From the NCBI RefSeq assembly GCF_022682495.2, contig NC_071395.1:55815242-55879241 (forward strand): DNA of 64,000 bases, in the 5' to 3' direction. This stretch comes from Desmodus rotundus (taxonomy: Eukaryota; Chordata; Mammalia; Chiroptera; Phyllostomidae). A program made the position numbers and the translations under genes. The notes under the pieces were generated by a model. It made no database searches. It was not told where the DNA came from and worked only from the letters and a program-made list of their open reading frames with translations. Positions within the stretch are counted from its first letter, which is position 1; each line of letters starts with the position of its first letter. Positions 22,994 through 35,013 of the stretch are shown here, in pieces.

Positions 22994-23282
22994 CATCCAA
23001 GCACAATCAGTATATCTGGATGATCACGTGTTTCTGCTCCAGTTTCTTTACACGTGTTGTTGGAGGGTTCTTGTTACTCATCCCTTGCACATTAAGGCTG
23101 TGGCTATCTATAATAACCAAGGATGTGGATGGAAAATTAAAAATAAAATAACAACTTTGAACTTCACATTCCCAGGTTATTTATAAAAATGAAATCTTTC
23201 TTCTTATTTAAAAGACATGTGCCTAATGAGGGAATGACTAAACTGAGAAGCTGTGCATTTCTGCCTCTTTTCAGGGTACTGG

Positions 23283-23760
23283 TGTAACGGAACAGAAAGA
23301 GTCCATCCCTTCCGGTGCACAACAGAGCCAAACACTGAGCACAAAGAATTGCAGTGGAGAAACCAGAATCTCTTTATTGCTGGGTACCACACAAGGAAAT
23401 TCGGGAAGCTATTGCTCAAAACCTAAACTCCCTAATGGCTAACAATCAGAGGGTTTTAAGGTGTTAGGAGGAACAGGAATGTGGAAGTGCTGGAGGGGCA
23501 AGTTTTAATTGGAGAACCTTGAAACCTGGACACTGGATCTTCCTGGACAATGAACCCAACACTTCTGAAAGGTTCTGGTGTTCGGGTCCCAGTCATGTTT
23601 CAGTCCTTTCATTCCACAGAGTATGGTGAGGCTTGGGTTCCTGGTGAAGCTGAAGGACAGGGGTGGCACAGGTGCAGCACTGTCTGTCAATAATGCAAGG
23701 ACTGCATTAAGCTGGGCAGTGTGATTTGTGTGCTGTTTTCCTGGGTCAGTTGGCAATTCA
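23283..23760 (-). mobile_element. Endogenous retrovirus LTR (probable solo LTR)
   Basis: On the minus strand there is a polyadenylation signal (plus-strand TTTATT at about 23372), followed by R/U5-like text rich in TCTTTCTGTTCCG and ending at the CA that pairs with TGTAACGG at 23283. No retroviral coding region is seen beside it. The family is not named, and the far edge and the target duplication are unclear. Confidence 0.55.
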
Positions 23761-24010
23761 TGAAAGAAATGGTGATTTCATGCTGAGGATATAATATAAC
23801 TACATAGAACTAAAAGAACAGAATCTTTCCCTTTACTGTGTCTTATTTTAAGCAAAGCCAAAACTGTCTACCTAGTTACCCGGTGCTTTGGAGATTAGTT
23901 TGAATGTTTTAGATAAAAAGAATGATTTGGACTTCTTTCATTCTCAGTTCATCTGCTGCACTTTGTGCTTTATTAAGGCTAATTGGAAGCAGACTGAGAA
24001 CTTTTTTTTT

Positions 24011-25881
24011 TTACTTTTTTTTAAAATATATTTATTGATTATGCTATTAAAGTCGTCCCATTTCCCGCCCCCCACTCCACTCCATCCTGCCCACCCCCTC
24101 CCTCCCACATTCCCCCCTATAGTTCATGTCCATGGATCACACTTATAAGTTCTTTGCCTTCTACATTTCCTACACTATTCTTACCCTCCCCCTGTCTATT
24201 TTCCACCTATCATCTATGCTACTTATTCTCTGTACCTTTCCCCCCCTCTCCCTCTCCCACTCCCCTATTGACACCCTCCATGTGATCTCCATCTCTATGG
24301 TTCTGTTCCTGGTCTAGTTGTTTGCCTAGTTTGCTCTTGCTTTTGTTTTAGATGTGGTCGTTAATAACTGTGAGTTTGCTGTCATTTTTACTGTTCCTAT
24401 TTTTGATCTTCTTTTTCTTAGGTAACTCCCTTTAACATTTCATATAATAAGGGCTTGGTGATGATGAACTTCTTTAACTTGACCTTATCTGAGAAGCATT
24501 TTATCTTCCCTTCCATTCTAAATGATAGCTTTGCTGGATACAGTAATCTTGGATGTAGGTCCTTGCGTTTAATCTTGGGTAATGTAATTATGATGTGCCT
24601 TGGTGTGTTCCTCCTTGGGTCCAGCTTCTTTGGGACTCTCTGAGCTTCCTGGACTTCCTGGAAGTCTATTTCCTTTGCCATATTAGGGAAGTTCTCCTTC
24701 ATTATTTGTTCAAATAAGTTTTCCATTTTTTGTTCTTCCTCTTCTCCTTCTGGCACCCCTATAATTCGGATGTTGGAACGTTTCGAGATGTCCTGGAGGT
24801 TCCTATGACTCTCCTCATTTTTCCGAGTTCTTGTTTCTTCATTCTTTTCTGGTTGGATGTTTGTTTCTTCCTTCTGGTCCACACCGTTGATTTGAGTCCC
24901 AGTTTCCTTCGCATCACTATTGGTTCCCTGTACATTTTCCTTTGTTTCTATTTGCATAGGCTTCATTTTTTCATCTACTTTTAGAACAGATTCAACCAAT
25001 TCTGTGAGAATATTGATAACCAGTGCTTTGAACTGTGCATCCGATAGGTTGGTTATCTCTCCCTCGCTTAGTTGTATTTTTTCTGGAGCTTTGAAGTGTT
25101 CTGTCATTTGGGCCATTTTTTTTTTTTTTTTTTTTTTTTGGTCTTGGCTCTTCTGTTACTTTAAGGGGCGGAGCCTTAGGTGTTCACCGGGGCAGGTAAC
25201 ACTGGTCACTGCACTGTGACGCTGTATGTGGGGGAGGGGCCGAGAGGGAGCAATGGCGCCCGCCTCACTCTCCTCCAGATTTCAGTCCTTCACTCTGTTA
25301 CCCACAATCAAACTGGGCCCCTCTGGTGCTGGTTCCCCAGTGGGTGGGCTTGTGCACACTCTAGGCCCCTGTGAGTCTCTCCAACGACCTCTCCCATGAG
25401 GCTGGGAGTCTCTCCTGCTGCCGCCCCAACCCCCACGGGAGCTTTCAATCAGAGGTTTGAGGCTTTATTTCCCCGGAGCTGGAGCCCTGGGTTGCGCAGT
25501 CTGCTTCGCTCCCCGCTGTTCGCCCAGTTTATCTGTGTGCGAATGTGGGGCCCTGGGGTGCTACCCACTGCTCTGCCTGCCCCGCTCTCCGCCACTCCGA
25601 GTCCGGCCCTCTCGGTTTATCTGCACAAATGTAGGGTTGCAGGGTCTGCTAGTGCTTGGACTGCCTGCCCCTTTCGTCCCACACTCTACCAGTCTCAGTC
25701 CCGCCATGGCCACGTGAGTCCTCTCCACCCCGGTGCCCGTCTCCGCCCCTCCTACCAGTCTGGATGAATGTTTATTTTGTATTTCCTTGGTGTTGGACCC
25801 CCTTGCCGTTCTATTTTCTGTCAGTTCTGGTTGTGCGAGGAGGTGCAGTGTGTCTACCTACGCTGCCATCTTGGTTCTCCG
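24011..25881 (-). mobile_element. HAL1, full length, deleted-ORF1 subfamily
   Basis: Minus-strand element from a YY1-like CCAAGATGGCAGC at the 25.87-kb end to an AATAAATATATTT and A tail at the left. Order: 5'UTR about 760 bp, A-tract of 24 (plus-strand T run 25116-25139), ORF1 24418-25116, 3'UTR. There is no ORF2. It is about 95% alike by eye to 47936-49787 and shares that copy's ORF1 deletion junction exactly. A TSD is not clear because both flanks are A/T homopolymer-rich. Confidence 0.92.
24418..25116 (-). CDS. HAL1 ORF1p, intact but lacking half of the C-terminal domain
   Basis: An uninterrupted 232-codon frame encoding an L1 ORF1p-like protein. The charged N-terminal region (1-105) starts MAQMTEHFKAPEK. 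The RRM follows (about 108-188, NIRIIGVPEGEEEEQ, TPRHIIITLPKIK). Then comes an abrupt join KIKRKDLHPRLLYPAK into the last third of the C-terminal domain. Compared with full copies, 47 codons are missing in frame, including YKGVPIRLSADFS and the LQARR arginine pair. The same junction occurs at 48691-49389. The start is the ATG directly abutting the A-tract; a second ATG lies three codons in. Family role: trimeric RNA chaperone of L1 particles. Whether this short form binds RNA is doubtful. Confidence 0.85.
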   Translation of the reverse strand: MAQMTEHFKAPEKIQLSEGEITNLSDAQFKALVINILTELVESVLKVDEKMKPMQIETKENVQGTNSDAKETGTQINGVDQKEETNIQPEKNEETRTRKNEESHRNLQDISKRSNIRIIGVPEGEEEEQKMENLFEQIMKENFPNMAKEIDFQEVQEAQRVPKKLDPRRNTPRHIIITLPKIKRKDLHPRLLYPAKLSFRMEGKIKCFSDKVKLKKFIITKPLLYEMLKGVT

Positions 25882-27154
25882 CATCCCTTTTTTTTCTTTG
25901 TACTTCATTGACTCTCCCATCACATCCTGTAATCATTTTCATTGATCCAGCCATGGCTCCTCTGAAGATCTTATTGGAAAAGACAGGGATCATCGGCTCA
26001 CACCTTTGCCTCCACTGGACAGTGACTACTGGGCAAATTTCCCTGCAGGACCTGGGCACAGACCCCTCTGCACTAAGGCTTTCCCCTGGATCAGAGTTGC
26101 CCACAAGCTGGACAGCCTACATTACTTAGTTCCCAGATTAGTGAGGGGGAGCAGAGTTTTCAACCCCATAATATGCCTTTTTTGAATATTAATTATTTTA
26201 AGATGGTTATTTTTAAGAAATAAAAGACTCAGGAAGAACCCTTGACATTCCCTACAACTGCCTAAAAGAATTTAGATGGATGACCTGCTCTGGGAAGGGG
26301 CTCTCATCCCAGGGAACTGTAGTTTAATAGGAGCTGGTGTGTGATGGACAGGGAGGGACCCAGAGAGGCCTCTTTGATCCAAGTCTTCCCTGTGGCCCAT
26401 TGTTAGAGATAGACCAGCAAACATTTGTTTTCCAAACATTGGCCTCTCCATCTCCATGTGAATTACCCTCTTGCCCTTTGAAGTCTAAACCACTAGCCCC
26501 CTTTCTCCATAGCTCAAGGTGACATATAAACCTTAACCGCCAGATTTGTTCTCAGGTCCCATATTCTTACAGAACCCCCATATGTACATATATAATTACA
26601 TTTGGTTATTTTCTCATGTTAATCTGTCTCACTTCAATTTTGTTATTAGATCAGACAGAAAAACTTGGAGGGAAAATTTCCCTCTCTCCCCACACCTGTC
26701 CATCTTTTGCTTTCAGCACTGAAGGTCCTACCTAAATGAAAATGATGTTCAGGAAAGAAAACCAAGAGCAGGTAGGGGCTTCCAGAGAAGGAGCCAGTGA
26801 CTTAGGGAGCAGGATATCATGTTAGTCTCTGGACTGGCCTCCTCATCCAGTTCCTGACCCTTTGCTACTTAAGTTATTACAGGCAGCTGGGGAAGCTCTG
26901 GAACAATTTTAAAAGTATTTCTTTCTTCTCTATCAGATATACTCCTAGCCATTAAGTAGCTCTTTTCATGGGTGTCTGCCTCTCTCCCAGCAGCTTTGGG
27001 TTCTCCCTACTGGTGTTATGTCTTACCCATGACTCCTAGCCCTGCACCATCAAAATTTAGACATCAGCTAAAAGAAAGAAGCTAACCTCTCAAAACCAGA
27101 GTGGGTCGTGTCTCTGGGAAATGACTATGATCTTGCACATTGCACATCCTGGGA
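25882..27154. other. Unannotated DNA
   Basis: No exon recognised. Around 26560-26700 the sequence has LTR-like text (TGTTAATCTGTCTCACTTC, GTTATTAGATCAGACAG) that may be a degraded LTR, but I cannot support a boundary. Confidence 0.3.
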
Positions 27155-27308
27155 AGACACCTGACTCTGTGCCCAACACTGTGGTAATACCTGCATTGTC
27201 TTATTCAACCTCCACAACAACTGAAGGAGGAGAGTCTATTATCAGCCCTTTGTCACATGGGGCCATAGCACAGAGTGCTTAAGTCACTTGCCCAGAGTCA
27301 CAGAGTAG
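27155..27308 (-). repeat. MIR SINE fragment
   Basis: Reverse-oriented MIR core in the expected order: GTGCCCAACACTGTGG, TTATTCAACCTCCACAACAA, CTATTATCAGCCC, TTAAGTCACTTGCCCAGAGT, CACAGAGTAG. Confidence 0.75.
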
Positions 27309-27518
27309 TGGACTTCCCCAAAGTATGGATATTTTCATCTATCTTACCTACCTACTTTTTGGAATGAGAAAGGATGGAGTATTTTGAAGTAATCCAAGTG
27401 AAGACATGATATTTCACCTATTTCTGAATATATTCTTAACAGACAAGAAGTTTAAAGGGAAACATAACCACAAATCATTACCACCCTTAATAATATTAAA
27501 AAGAACCATAATTCTTTT

Positions 27519-29493
27519 TTTAAATATGTATACTGATTATGCTATTACAGTTGTCCCATTTCCTCCCTTTCACTCCACTCCATCCTGCCCACCCTTTCCC
27601 TCCCACATTCCCCCCCTATAGTTCATGTCCATGGGTCATACTTATAAGTTCTTTGGCTTCTGCATTTCCTATACTACTCTTACCCTCCCCCTGTCTATTT
27701 TCTACCTACCATTTATGCTACTTATTCTCTGTACTTTCCCCCCCTTTATCCCCCTCCCACTCCCCTATTGATAACCCTCCACGTGATCTCCATTTCTGTG
27801 GTTCTGTTCCTGTTCTAGTTGTTGGCTTAGTTTGCTTTTGTTTTTGTTTTAGGTGTGGTTGTTAATAACTATGAGTTTGCTGTCATTTTTACTGTTCATA
27901 TTTTTTATCTTCTTTTTCTTAGGTAACTCCCTTTAACATTTCATATAATAAGGGCTTGGTGATGATGAACTTCTTTAACTTGACCTTATCTGAGAAGCAC
28001 TTTATCTGCCCTTCCATTCTAAATGATAGCTTTGCTGGATACAGTAATCTTGGATGTAGGTCCTTGCCTTTCATGACTTGGAATACTTCTTTCCAGCTCC
28101 TTCTTGCCTGTAAGGTCTCTTTTGAGAAATCAGCTGACAGTCTTACGGGAACTTCTTTGGAGGTAACCGTGTCCTTTTCTCTTGCTGCTTCTAAGATTCT
28201 CATCTTCTGTTTCATCTTGGCTAATGTAAATATGTTGTGCCTTGATGTGTTCCTCCTTGGGTCCAGCTTCTTTGGGACTCTCTGAGCTTCCTGGACTTCC
28301 TGGAAGTCTATTTCCTTTGCCATATTAGGGAAGTTCTCCTGTATTATTTGTTCAAATAAGTTTGCAATTTGTTGCTCTTCCTCTTCTCCTTCTGGTACCC
28401 CTATGGTTAGGATGTTGGAATGTTTCAAGATATCCTGGAGGTTCCTAAGCCTCTTCTCATTTTTTTTTTGAATTCTTGTTTCTTCATTTTTTTCTGGTTG
28501 AATGTTTCTTTCTTCCTTCTGGTCCACACCATTGATTTGAGTTCCAGTTTCCTTCCCATCCCTGTTGGTTCCCTGTACATTTTCCTTCATTTCACTCAGC
28601 ATAGCCTTCATCCTTTCATCTAATTTGCAACCAAATTCAACCAATTCTGTGAGAGTCTTGATAACCAGTGTTTTGAACTGTGCATCTCATAGGTTGGCTA
28701 TCTGTTCGTTGCTTAGTTTAATTATTTCTGGGGCTTTGATCTGTTCTTTCATTTGGGCCTTTTTTTTTTTTTTTTTTTTTGGTCTCAGCGTGCCTGTTAT
28801 GTAAATGGACAGAGCCTTAGGTGTTCACCAGGGTGGGGTAATGCTGGTCCCTGTGCTGTGATGCTGTATGTGGGGGAGGGGCCGAGAGGGAGCAATGGCA
28901 CCTGCTCCACTCTCTGCCGGATTTCAGTCACTCCCTCAGCTACCCACAATCAAATTGGGCCCCTCTAGTGCTGATTCCCAAGTGGGTGGGTTTGTGCATG
29001 CTCTAGGCCCCTGTGGGTCTCTCCAATGACCTCTCCTGTGAGGCTGGGAGTTTCTCCTGCTGCCGCCTCAACCCCCACGGGTGTTTTCAATCAGAGGTTT
29101 GAGGCTTTATTTCCCGGAGCTGGAGCCCTGGGTTGCACAGTCTGTTTTGCTTCCCTGCCATTCCTCCCAGTTTACCTATGTGCAAATGTGGGGCCGCGGG
29201 GTCTGCTACTGGTCGCACTGCCTGCCCTGTAGGTCCCACAGTCCACCAGTGTCTGGGTCCGGCCATGTTGCCACGAGTTCCGTCAGCCCCGGCTGCCCAT
29301 CTCTGCCCCTCCTACCGGTCTGGACGAATGTTTCTTCTTTATCTCCTTGGTTGTCGGACTTCCGTGCAGTTCAATTTTCTGTCAGTTCTGATTGGTTTTT
29401 GTTTTTAAATTGTTGTTGTCCTTCTTTTGGTTGTGTGAGGAGGCACAGTGTGTCTACGTACACCTCCATCTTGGTTTCCTCCCTATTTAGTGC
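27519..29493 (-). mobile_element. HAL1, full length, divergent copy
   Basis: Minus-strand element with YY1-like CCAAGATGGAGG near 29474, GC-rich 5'UTR, A-tract of 21 (T run 28760-28780), ORF1 27919-28752, and G-rich 3'UTR ending in AATCAGTATACATATTT-like text. Flanks AGAACCATAATTCTTTT (27502-27518) and AGAACCACAATCCTTTT (29494-29510) are a 17-bp TSD with two mismatches. It has more substitutions and a distinct ORF1 N-terminus, so it is probably the oldest of the complete copies. Confidence 0.9.
27919..28752 (-). pseudogene. HAL1 ORF1, nonsense codon near the N-terminus
   Basis: Full-domain ORF1p-like frame from an ATG at 28752 to a TAA at 27919. The start reads MKEQIKAPEIIKLSNEQIANL, unlike MTEHFKAPEKIQLSEEEIANL of the others. 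An in-frame TGA at 28687-28689 sits where a sister copy has TGG and others TCG/TCA. Downstream of it a 241-residue frame stays open, with RRM text ILTIGVPEGEEEEQ and the complete C-terminal domain (VPVRLSADFS, LQARRSWKEVF, LYPAKLSFRM). One extra lysine is present in RIQKKNEKR. Confidence 0.88.
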
Positions 29494-29712
29494 AGAACCA
29501 CAATCCTTTTTAACAGCTGTATACATCACATGAATAAGCCATGATTTATTTAGTAAATTCATAGTATATGGACAATTAGTTTCTAATTTAGGGCTACTAT
29601 AAAGAATATTGTGTTCAAGGTCCTTGTAACTAAAGCTCAGCAGAATTCTTTAGCATTTTTCTCATGATAAATTCCTAGAGGGAAAACTGTTGCAAAGGTT
29701 ATGTTCATTTTA

Positions 29713-29914
29713 TTTTTATTTATTTTTTAATCCTTGCTGAGGATACATTTATTGATTTCTTCCTTTCTTTTTCTTTTTTAGAGAGAGAAAAACGTCAATG
29801 TGAGAAAGAAACATTGATTGGCTGTTTCCCATACATGTCCCAACCAGGGATCAAACCCACAACCCTCCAGTGCACGAGACGATGCTCCAACCAGCTGAGC
29901 CACCTGGCCAGGGT
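29713..29914 (-). mobile_element. Ves-type bat SINE
   Basis: On the minus strand it begins CCCTGGCCAGGTGGCTCAGC (tRNA-like A box) and contains GGGTTTGATCCCTGG (B box), the CAATGTTTCTTTC block and an A-rich tail. TSD GGTTATGTTCATTTTA (29697-29712) and GGTTATGCTCATTTTA (29915-29930) has one mismatch. Transcribed by Pol III and mobilised by L1 in this family. Confidence 0.92.
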
Positions 29915-29930
29915 GGTTATGCTCATTTTA

Positions 29931-31113
29931 AAGGTGTGTATAATATATGTAATTGAGACTCTTTTCCAGAAAGATAAGAGTCTTTTGACTTTTGTCAAAA
30001 GAGGGAGGCCATCATCAGTATCTGAGTATCTATTCCTCTGCATCTTTACCAAGACTGAATACTAACATTCATTGGTCATTTTGGGGGCTATTATAATAGC
30101 TGAAAATGAAACTGCATTGAGCTTGCATTTCAGTGCTAATTGGAGACAACTAATTTTAAGATGTTTACTGGCCATCTGCGTTTCTCATGTGGTAAATTGC
30201 CTGCCTATGCATTTTGTCTGTTTTGAAAAAGGCCCTCATCTTTTTCCTGAATTTTAAAGGCTCTCTTATATTAATATGTTCATCTTTTTTTTGTGTTGTA
30301 AATACTTTCCTAGTTTATTTGTTTCTATCTGTTGGCTTTATTTTTGTTTTGGGACAGTCATGGCTATCAATCTTTTATTTTGCACTTGCTCTGAGATCAT
30401 ATTTATAAGACCCAAGATTATACAGTTATGTATATTTTATTCTAGTATTTTATTTAAAAGTTTATCATCCTTAATTTTGGGGTCCTTACTGATATAAATT
30501 ATAATTGACATGTGACTATTATTTTATGTATTTCATATTCAATTTTTTAAGATTATATACTTATAAGTAGATTATATATATGAAGATTACATATATCTTT
30601 TCTCATGTTTATTATTGACCATATGTTGTTTTCTTTTCCCTTCTCTATAATCCCTGTAGTTGACCACAATTACAGAGCTCCTACAGTGTTCCATGTGCTG
30701 TGAATGACAGGTGCTGAGGGCACCTTTGTCAACAAAACAGAAACAGGCTCTTCCATTTTGGAGATTAGACCAAAAAAGAGGAGGGGGCAATGAAAAGGAA
30801 ACAATAGATAAGCAATTGAGTTTTAATGCTCTAGAGGAAAATAAAGGAAGGCAAAGGAAGGCAAAGGCAAAGGAATAAGAGAGTGACAGGACAGGTGGGG
30901 ATTCCTTCAGGAAGTCAAAGAAGGCTTCTTGGAGGAGGAACATTTAGCAGGATTATGGTTAGTTATGGCATTTGTGTTTTATCGGTCTTTTAAAAGAATG
31001 AGCCCTTGGATTTATCTGTCAACTCTACTGGATTTCTATTTCTTTATTCATTAATTTCTGTTTGCATATGTATTTAATTCCTATTTTATAACTTCTGTTA
31101 TTTGTTCAAAGTC
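29931..31113. other. Unannotated AT-rich DNA
   Basis: No exon or repeat recognised. A GGCAAAGGAAGGCAAAGG-type imperfect tandem lies near 30845-30870. Confidence 0.35.
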
Positions 31114-31450
31114 TGTGTACCCAATGCTTTACAAGGCTAAAACTCAAAGTGTTAGAGTTTGGAGTAAGGAAAGGTTTATTGATCAAGAAGGTGCTAACCT
31201 GGAAGATGGGGACCCTAATCCTCAAGTCCATCTTTAAAGAGTACTGAGTTCAGGAAAGGGAAAATGGGAGGGGCTGTTCCATAATAACTCAAGCCCCAAG
31301 TGGAATTCCTCTCCTGGTTAGCTTGTGTAAAGTAGGAACTATTAGCCTGAAAGTATTGGGAACAGCAGGCTTGAACGAGATAGAGTTGGGGGATGGAACA
31401 TTTTACTCTGTTACACTCCTAGAGAGGCTTGGGGGCATTCTGGACAGGAC
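31114..31450 (-). mobile_element. Endogenous retrovirus LTR (probable solo LTR)
   Basis: Minus-strand reading gives a polyadenylation signal AATAAA (plus-strand TTTATT at about 31172) followed by CCTTTCCTTACTCCAAACTC and a U5 ending near ...GGGTACA at 31114, a layout typical of gamma-type ERV LTRs. No internal retroviral sequence is seen next to it. The upstream edge is uncertain. Confidence 0.5.
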
Positions 31451-33029
31451 ATGACTAAAAGAGCTCAATTCCATCCTTTGGCTGGGCTGGCAGGCACTGG
31501 TTTGAGAGAACACGCTTTCCTGCTGGGCTCCAGGAAGGGGCACATTGAACAGTGGCAGTATAGTCCACACTCCCTCCCTCAAAGTACTCTGCCCTCTGAC
31601 TGTAATGAGAAGACTTACAGGCCATCATTGAAATGGTTACTCTGTTCTCTAGAACCTCTTTTTCCCTGGAAAGAGAAGATTTCTTTTCCCTGACAGTTTT
31701 GGGGGATTCAGCAGTCTGCAGACTGCAAGGAACAGAGAACATTCTTTTACCCCGAGGATAGAGCTTTTATGTGGTTGGCACTTGCTGAACTGAAGCTTTT
31801 GCAGCTTTAATTGCAGCCTGGAGTAGAAATCTATCTACAAGGAAGTGACTTTCATGCTCATTTTACATTCAGGATTCATACTACCAAAGAGAATGAAGAA
31901 CGTGCTGTGTGAAATAGCACTGGTTCTATTTGAAACTGGGAGCTTCGCTGAGTTCTTGTTCCCACACGAGGCTAGTCCATTTGCCCAGTTGTCTTTCATG
32001 CTCACAGAAAACTCACTTGCCCATTTTACTATTCAGGGTGATTTTTAAAATTGTGTAGCACCTGTTCAAAAGCTGAGAGAAAGCACAGAGACTGTATTAA
32101 AGATGGCAAGTATCATAAAATCAGAAAAATAATGACAGGCAGCCCTGAAAACTGCCCATCAGAAAGCAACAATGAGCCCAGATGTTGCCACATCTAGAGA
32201 CTGGAGCTCATCATTGTGAAATGGGGCTTAGGTTATTTTCATCAGTGGGCAGAGAGGTTGTTTCTTTGCACATTGATATAGAGTTTATGCTTATTCATCT
32301 ATTTCGGAGTATGTACTAGTTTGTTCATTTGAAATGCAGATGAAAAGCTTCTTTTCTCAATTTTTGTACTATACTTCTGTATTGACACATGTACTGTTTT
32401 ATCTGAAGGTCTCTTTAGGGAGGAGAGGAGCATGCTGGTGAAGGGGTGGGTAGAGCACAGGCTGAGAGTGAGCTCCCCCCACCCCCTGCCACCCAAAGTC
32501 AGTCTCCAAGCTCCATGAAGAAGGTACAGGCACACACCTGGGCCTGCCCTCTGTGATTCCTGTTTTTCTGAAGGTAGCAGGGGCTGAGGGACTTGGCAAG
32601 CCAAGGACCCACTCCTGCTGTTTCGTGTAAGGGCCAGTGCCTAAGTCTGGTTCTGGGGAGAGAAAGGAGCAGCCAAAACCCCTTGGACTCCCAGTCTTCC
32701 TCGTCCTCCAGGTGGCTACGGTGCAGGAGGCAGAGGCAGGATGGAGTCTGACCTTTGGCAGAAAGTTCCTCCTGGCCCCTCATGGGCCCCTGTCCCAGAC
32801 TGTTTCCCAGAGACACCTCTGGACCTCAACACCAGCTCATTAAAGAGATCTGACATCAGGTCCCCTCCTTGGCTGGAGGTTCTCACTTGCTCCTGCTCCT
32901 TCTGTTTCTTCTTCTCAGGGTGCAGTCCTGGAGCTGTGGGAGAGCTTGGCCTGGAAGGTTCCCTGGCCTGTCAGGGTCCACAACTCAGCAGCAGGGAAAT
33001 GGCCTTAGCCATAAAGTATAACCAAACAT
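31451..33029. other. Unannotated DNA
   Basis: No exon or repeat recognised with confidence. Overlapping open frames at 32299-33058 lie on both strands and lack known motifs. Confidence 0.35.
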
Positions 33030-33225
33030 TTGGCCTGCATGGAAGCAATAGTCAATAATACTATAACAATTATGCATGGTGTCAGAAGGGTACTAGAAAT
33101 ATGGGGGAGGGACACTTTGTAAAGTATATGGTTGTCTAACCACTATGCTGTACACTTGAAACTAGTACAAAATAATATTGGATATAAAATGTAATTGAAA
33201 AATTAAATTTAAAGTAGAAAAAATT
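33030..33225 (+). mobile_element. Old L1 3'UTR end
   Basis: GGAAGCAATAGTCAATAATA, TTATGCATGGTGTCAG, GTTGTCTAACCACTATGCTG and TACACTTGAAACTAGTACAA are the 3' end of an L1MA-age element, followed by an A-rich tail. Confidence 0.7.
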
Positions 33226-33339
33226 AGTCATTAAGTAAAAAATTTGGTTGAATAGCCCTGAATTTCTTTTTAAGATGAAATTAATTGGTTTTCATTTGTC
33301 CCAATCCTCTATTCTGGAACTTCTAAAAACATTGTTTTT

Positions 33340-33505
33340 AAAAGTATAAGTAGAGGAGAGAAAGAGAAGAGGGGAGAGGAAAAAAGGAGGGGAGGGGATG
33401 GGAAGGGAGGGGGAAGAGAGTGAAAAGAGGCAAAAGAGGAGGGGAAAGGATGGGGAAGGGGAGGGGAGGGGAAAGGAGAGGACAACAGAGAAGAGGAGAG
33501 ATAGA
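33340..33505. repeat. Purine-rich (GGGGA/GGAAA)n tract
   Basis: About 165 bp that is nearly all G and A on the plus strand, with repeated GAGGGGA and AGGAGAGG units. Potential triplex or G-quadruplex former. Non-coding. The open frame on the opposite strand is a low-complexity artefact. Confidence 0.85.
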
Positions 33506-34182
33506 TTTTGGAAACATATTTTACTGTCATCTCTTTCTTAGGGATTTACCACCTATATCTTTGTAACAAAGACTGAAAAAATCCAACAGTGAAGAAACTT
33601 ACTTTATTTCATCTAGCATTTTCCATACATTTTTAAGGAATCAATATTTAATGGAAAATACTGTTCTCTGCCCCTTTCATCTTGCTGAGTAGAACACTTC
33701 AGTAATTTATGACACATTCTTTGATAGTTGCCCGATTAACATGGTGCCACGAGCTTACCTTGGTTTTTAGTCTTTTTTTCCTTTTTAAAAAAATATATTT
33801 ATGATTATGCTATTACAGTTGTCCGATTTCCCCCCCTACTCCATTCCATCCTGCCCACCCCCTTCCTCCCACATTCCCCCCCTATAGTTCATGTCCATGG
33901 GTCATACTTATAAGTTCTTTGGCTTCTACATTTCCTATACTATTCTTACCCTCCCCCTGTCTATTTTCCACCTATTATCTATGCTACTTATTCTCTGTAC
34001 CTTTCCCCCCTCTCCCCCTCCCACTCGCCTATTGACAACCCTCCATGTGATCTCCATCTCTATGGTTCTGTTCCTGTTCTAGTTGTTTGCCTAGTTTGCT
34101 CTTGTTTTTGTTTTAGGTGTGGTTGTTAATAACTGTGAGTTTGCTGTCATTTTTACTGTTCCTATTTTTTAACTTCTTTTTC

Positions 34183-35013
34183 TTAGTTAAGTCCCTTTAA
34201 CATTTCATATAATAAGGGCTTGGTGATGATGAACTTCTTTAACTTGACCTTATCTGAGAAGCACTTTATCTGCCCTTCCATTCTAAATGATAGCTTTGCT
34301 GGATACAGTAATCTTGGATGTAGGTCCTTGCCTTTCATGACTTGGAATACTTCTTGCCAGCCCTTTCTTGCCTATAAGGTCTCTTTTGAGAAATCAGCTG
34401 ACAGTCTTATGGGAACTCCTTTGTAGGTAACTGTCTCCTTTTCTCTTGCTGCTTCTAAGATTCTCATCTTCTGTTTCATCTTGGCTAATGTACTTATGAT
34501 GTGCCTTGGTGTGTTCCTCCTTGGGTCCAGCTTCTTTGGGACTCTCTGAGCTTCCTGGACTTCCTGGAAGTCTATTTCCTTTGCCAGATTAGGGAAGTTC
34601 TCCTTCATTATTTGTTCAAATAAGTTTTCAATTTTTTGCTCTTCCTCTTCTCCTTCTGGCACCCCTATAATTTGGATGTTGGAATGTTTCAAGATGTCCT
34701 GGAGGTTCCTAAGCCTCTCCTCATTTTTCTGAATGCTTGTTGCTTGATTCTTTTCTGGTGGGATGTTTCTTCCTTCCTTCTGGTCCACACCATTGATTTG
34801 AGTCCCAGTTTCCTTCCCATCCCTGTTGGTTCCCTGTACATTTTCCTTCATTTCACTCAGCATAGCCTTCATCTTTTCATCTAATTTGCAACCAAATTCA
34901 ACCAATTCTGTGAGCGTCTTGATAACCAGTGTTTTGAACTGTGTATCCCATAGGTTAGCTATCTCTTCCTCGCTTAGTTGTATTTTTTCTGGAGCTTTGA
35001 AGTGTTCTGTCAT
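34183..35013 (-). pseudogene. HAL1 ORF1, late nonsense codon
   Basis: Frame of 277 codons including the stop, from ATG at 35013. It reads MTEHFKAPEKIQLSEEE, the RRM with NIQIIGVPEGEEEEQ and TPRHIISTLAKMK, and the first part of the C-terminal domain (YKGVPIRLSADFSKETL). A TAG at 34372-34374 replaces the CAG of sister copies directly before the ARR arginine pair, leaving 213 residues. The rest of the domain (IPAKLSF-type region and LLYEMLKG-like end) is still recognisable after it. Confidence 0.9.

Noticed and set aside
22677..23006. 109-residue minus-strand frame
   Set aside because: Falls within a non-autonomous Tigger-type element that has no transposase. The peptide has no DDE or DNA-binding motif.
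24730..24984. Small plus-strand frames such as MFFLFSFWHPYN...
   Set aside because: Reverse reading of HAL1 ORF1. It reappears at every minus- or plus-strand copy (34636, 48823, 63710) for the same reason.
25140..25880. GC/CpG-rich blocks as CpG-island promoters of host genes
   Set aside because: All such blocks in the window coincide with HAL1 5'UTRs. No exon follows them.
33309..33530. Pro/Ser-rich minus-strand frame
   Set aside because: Product of the purine-rich simple tract.
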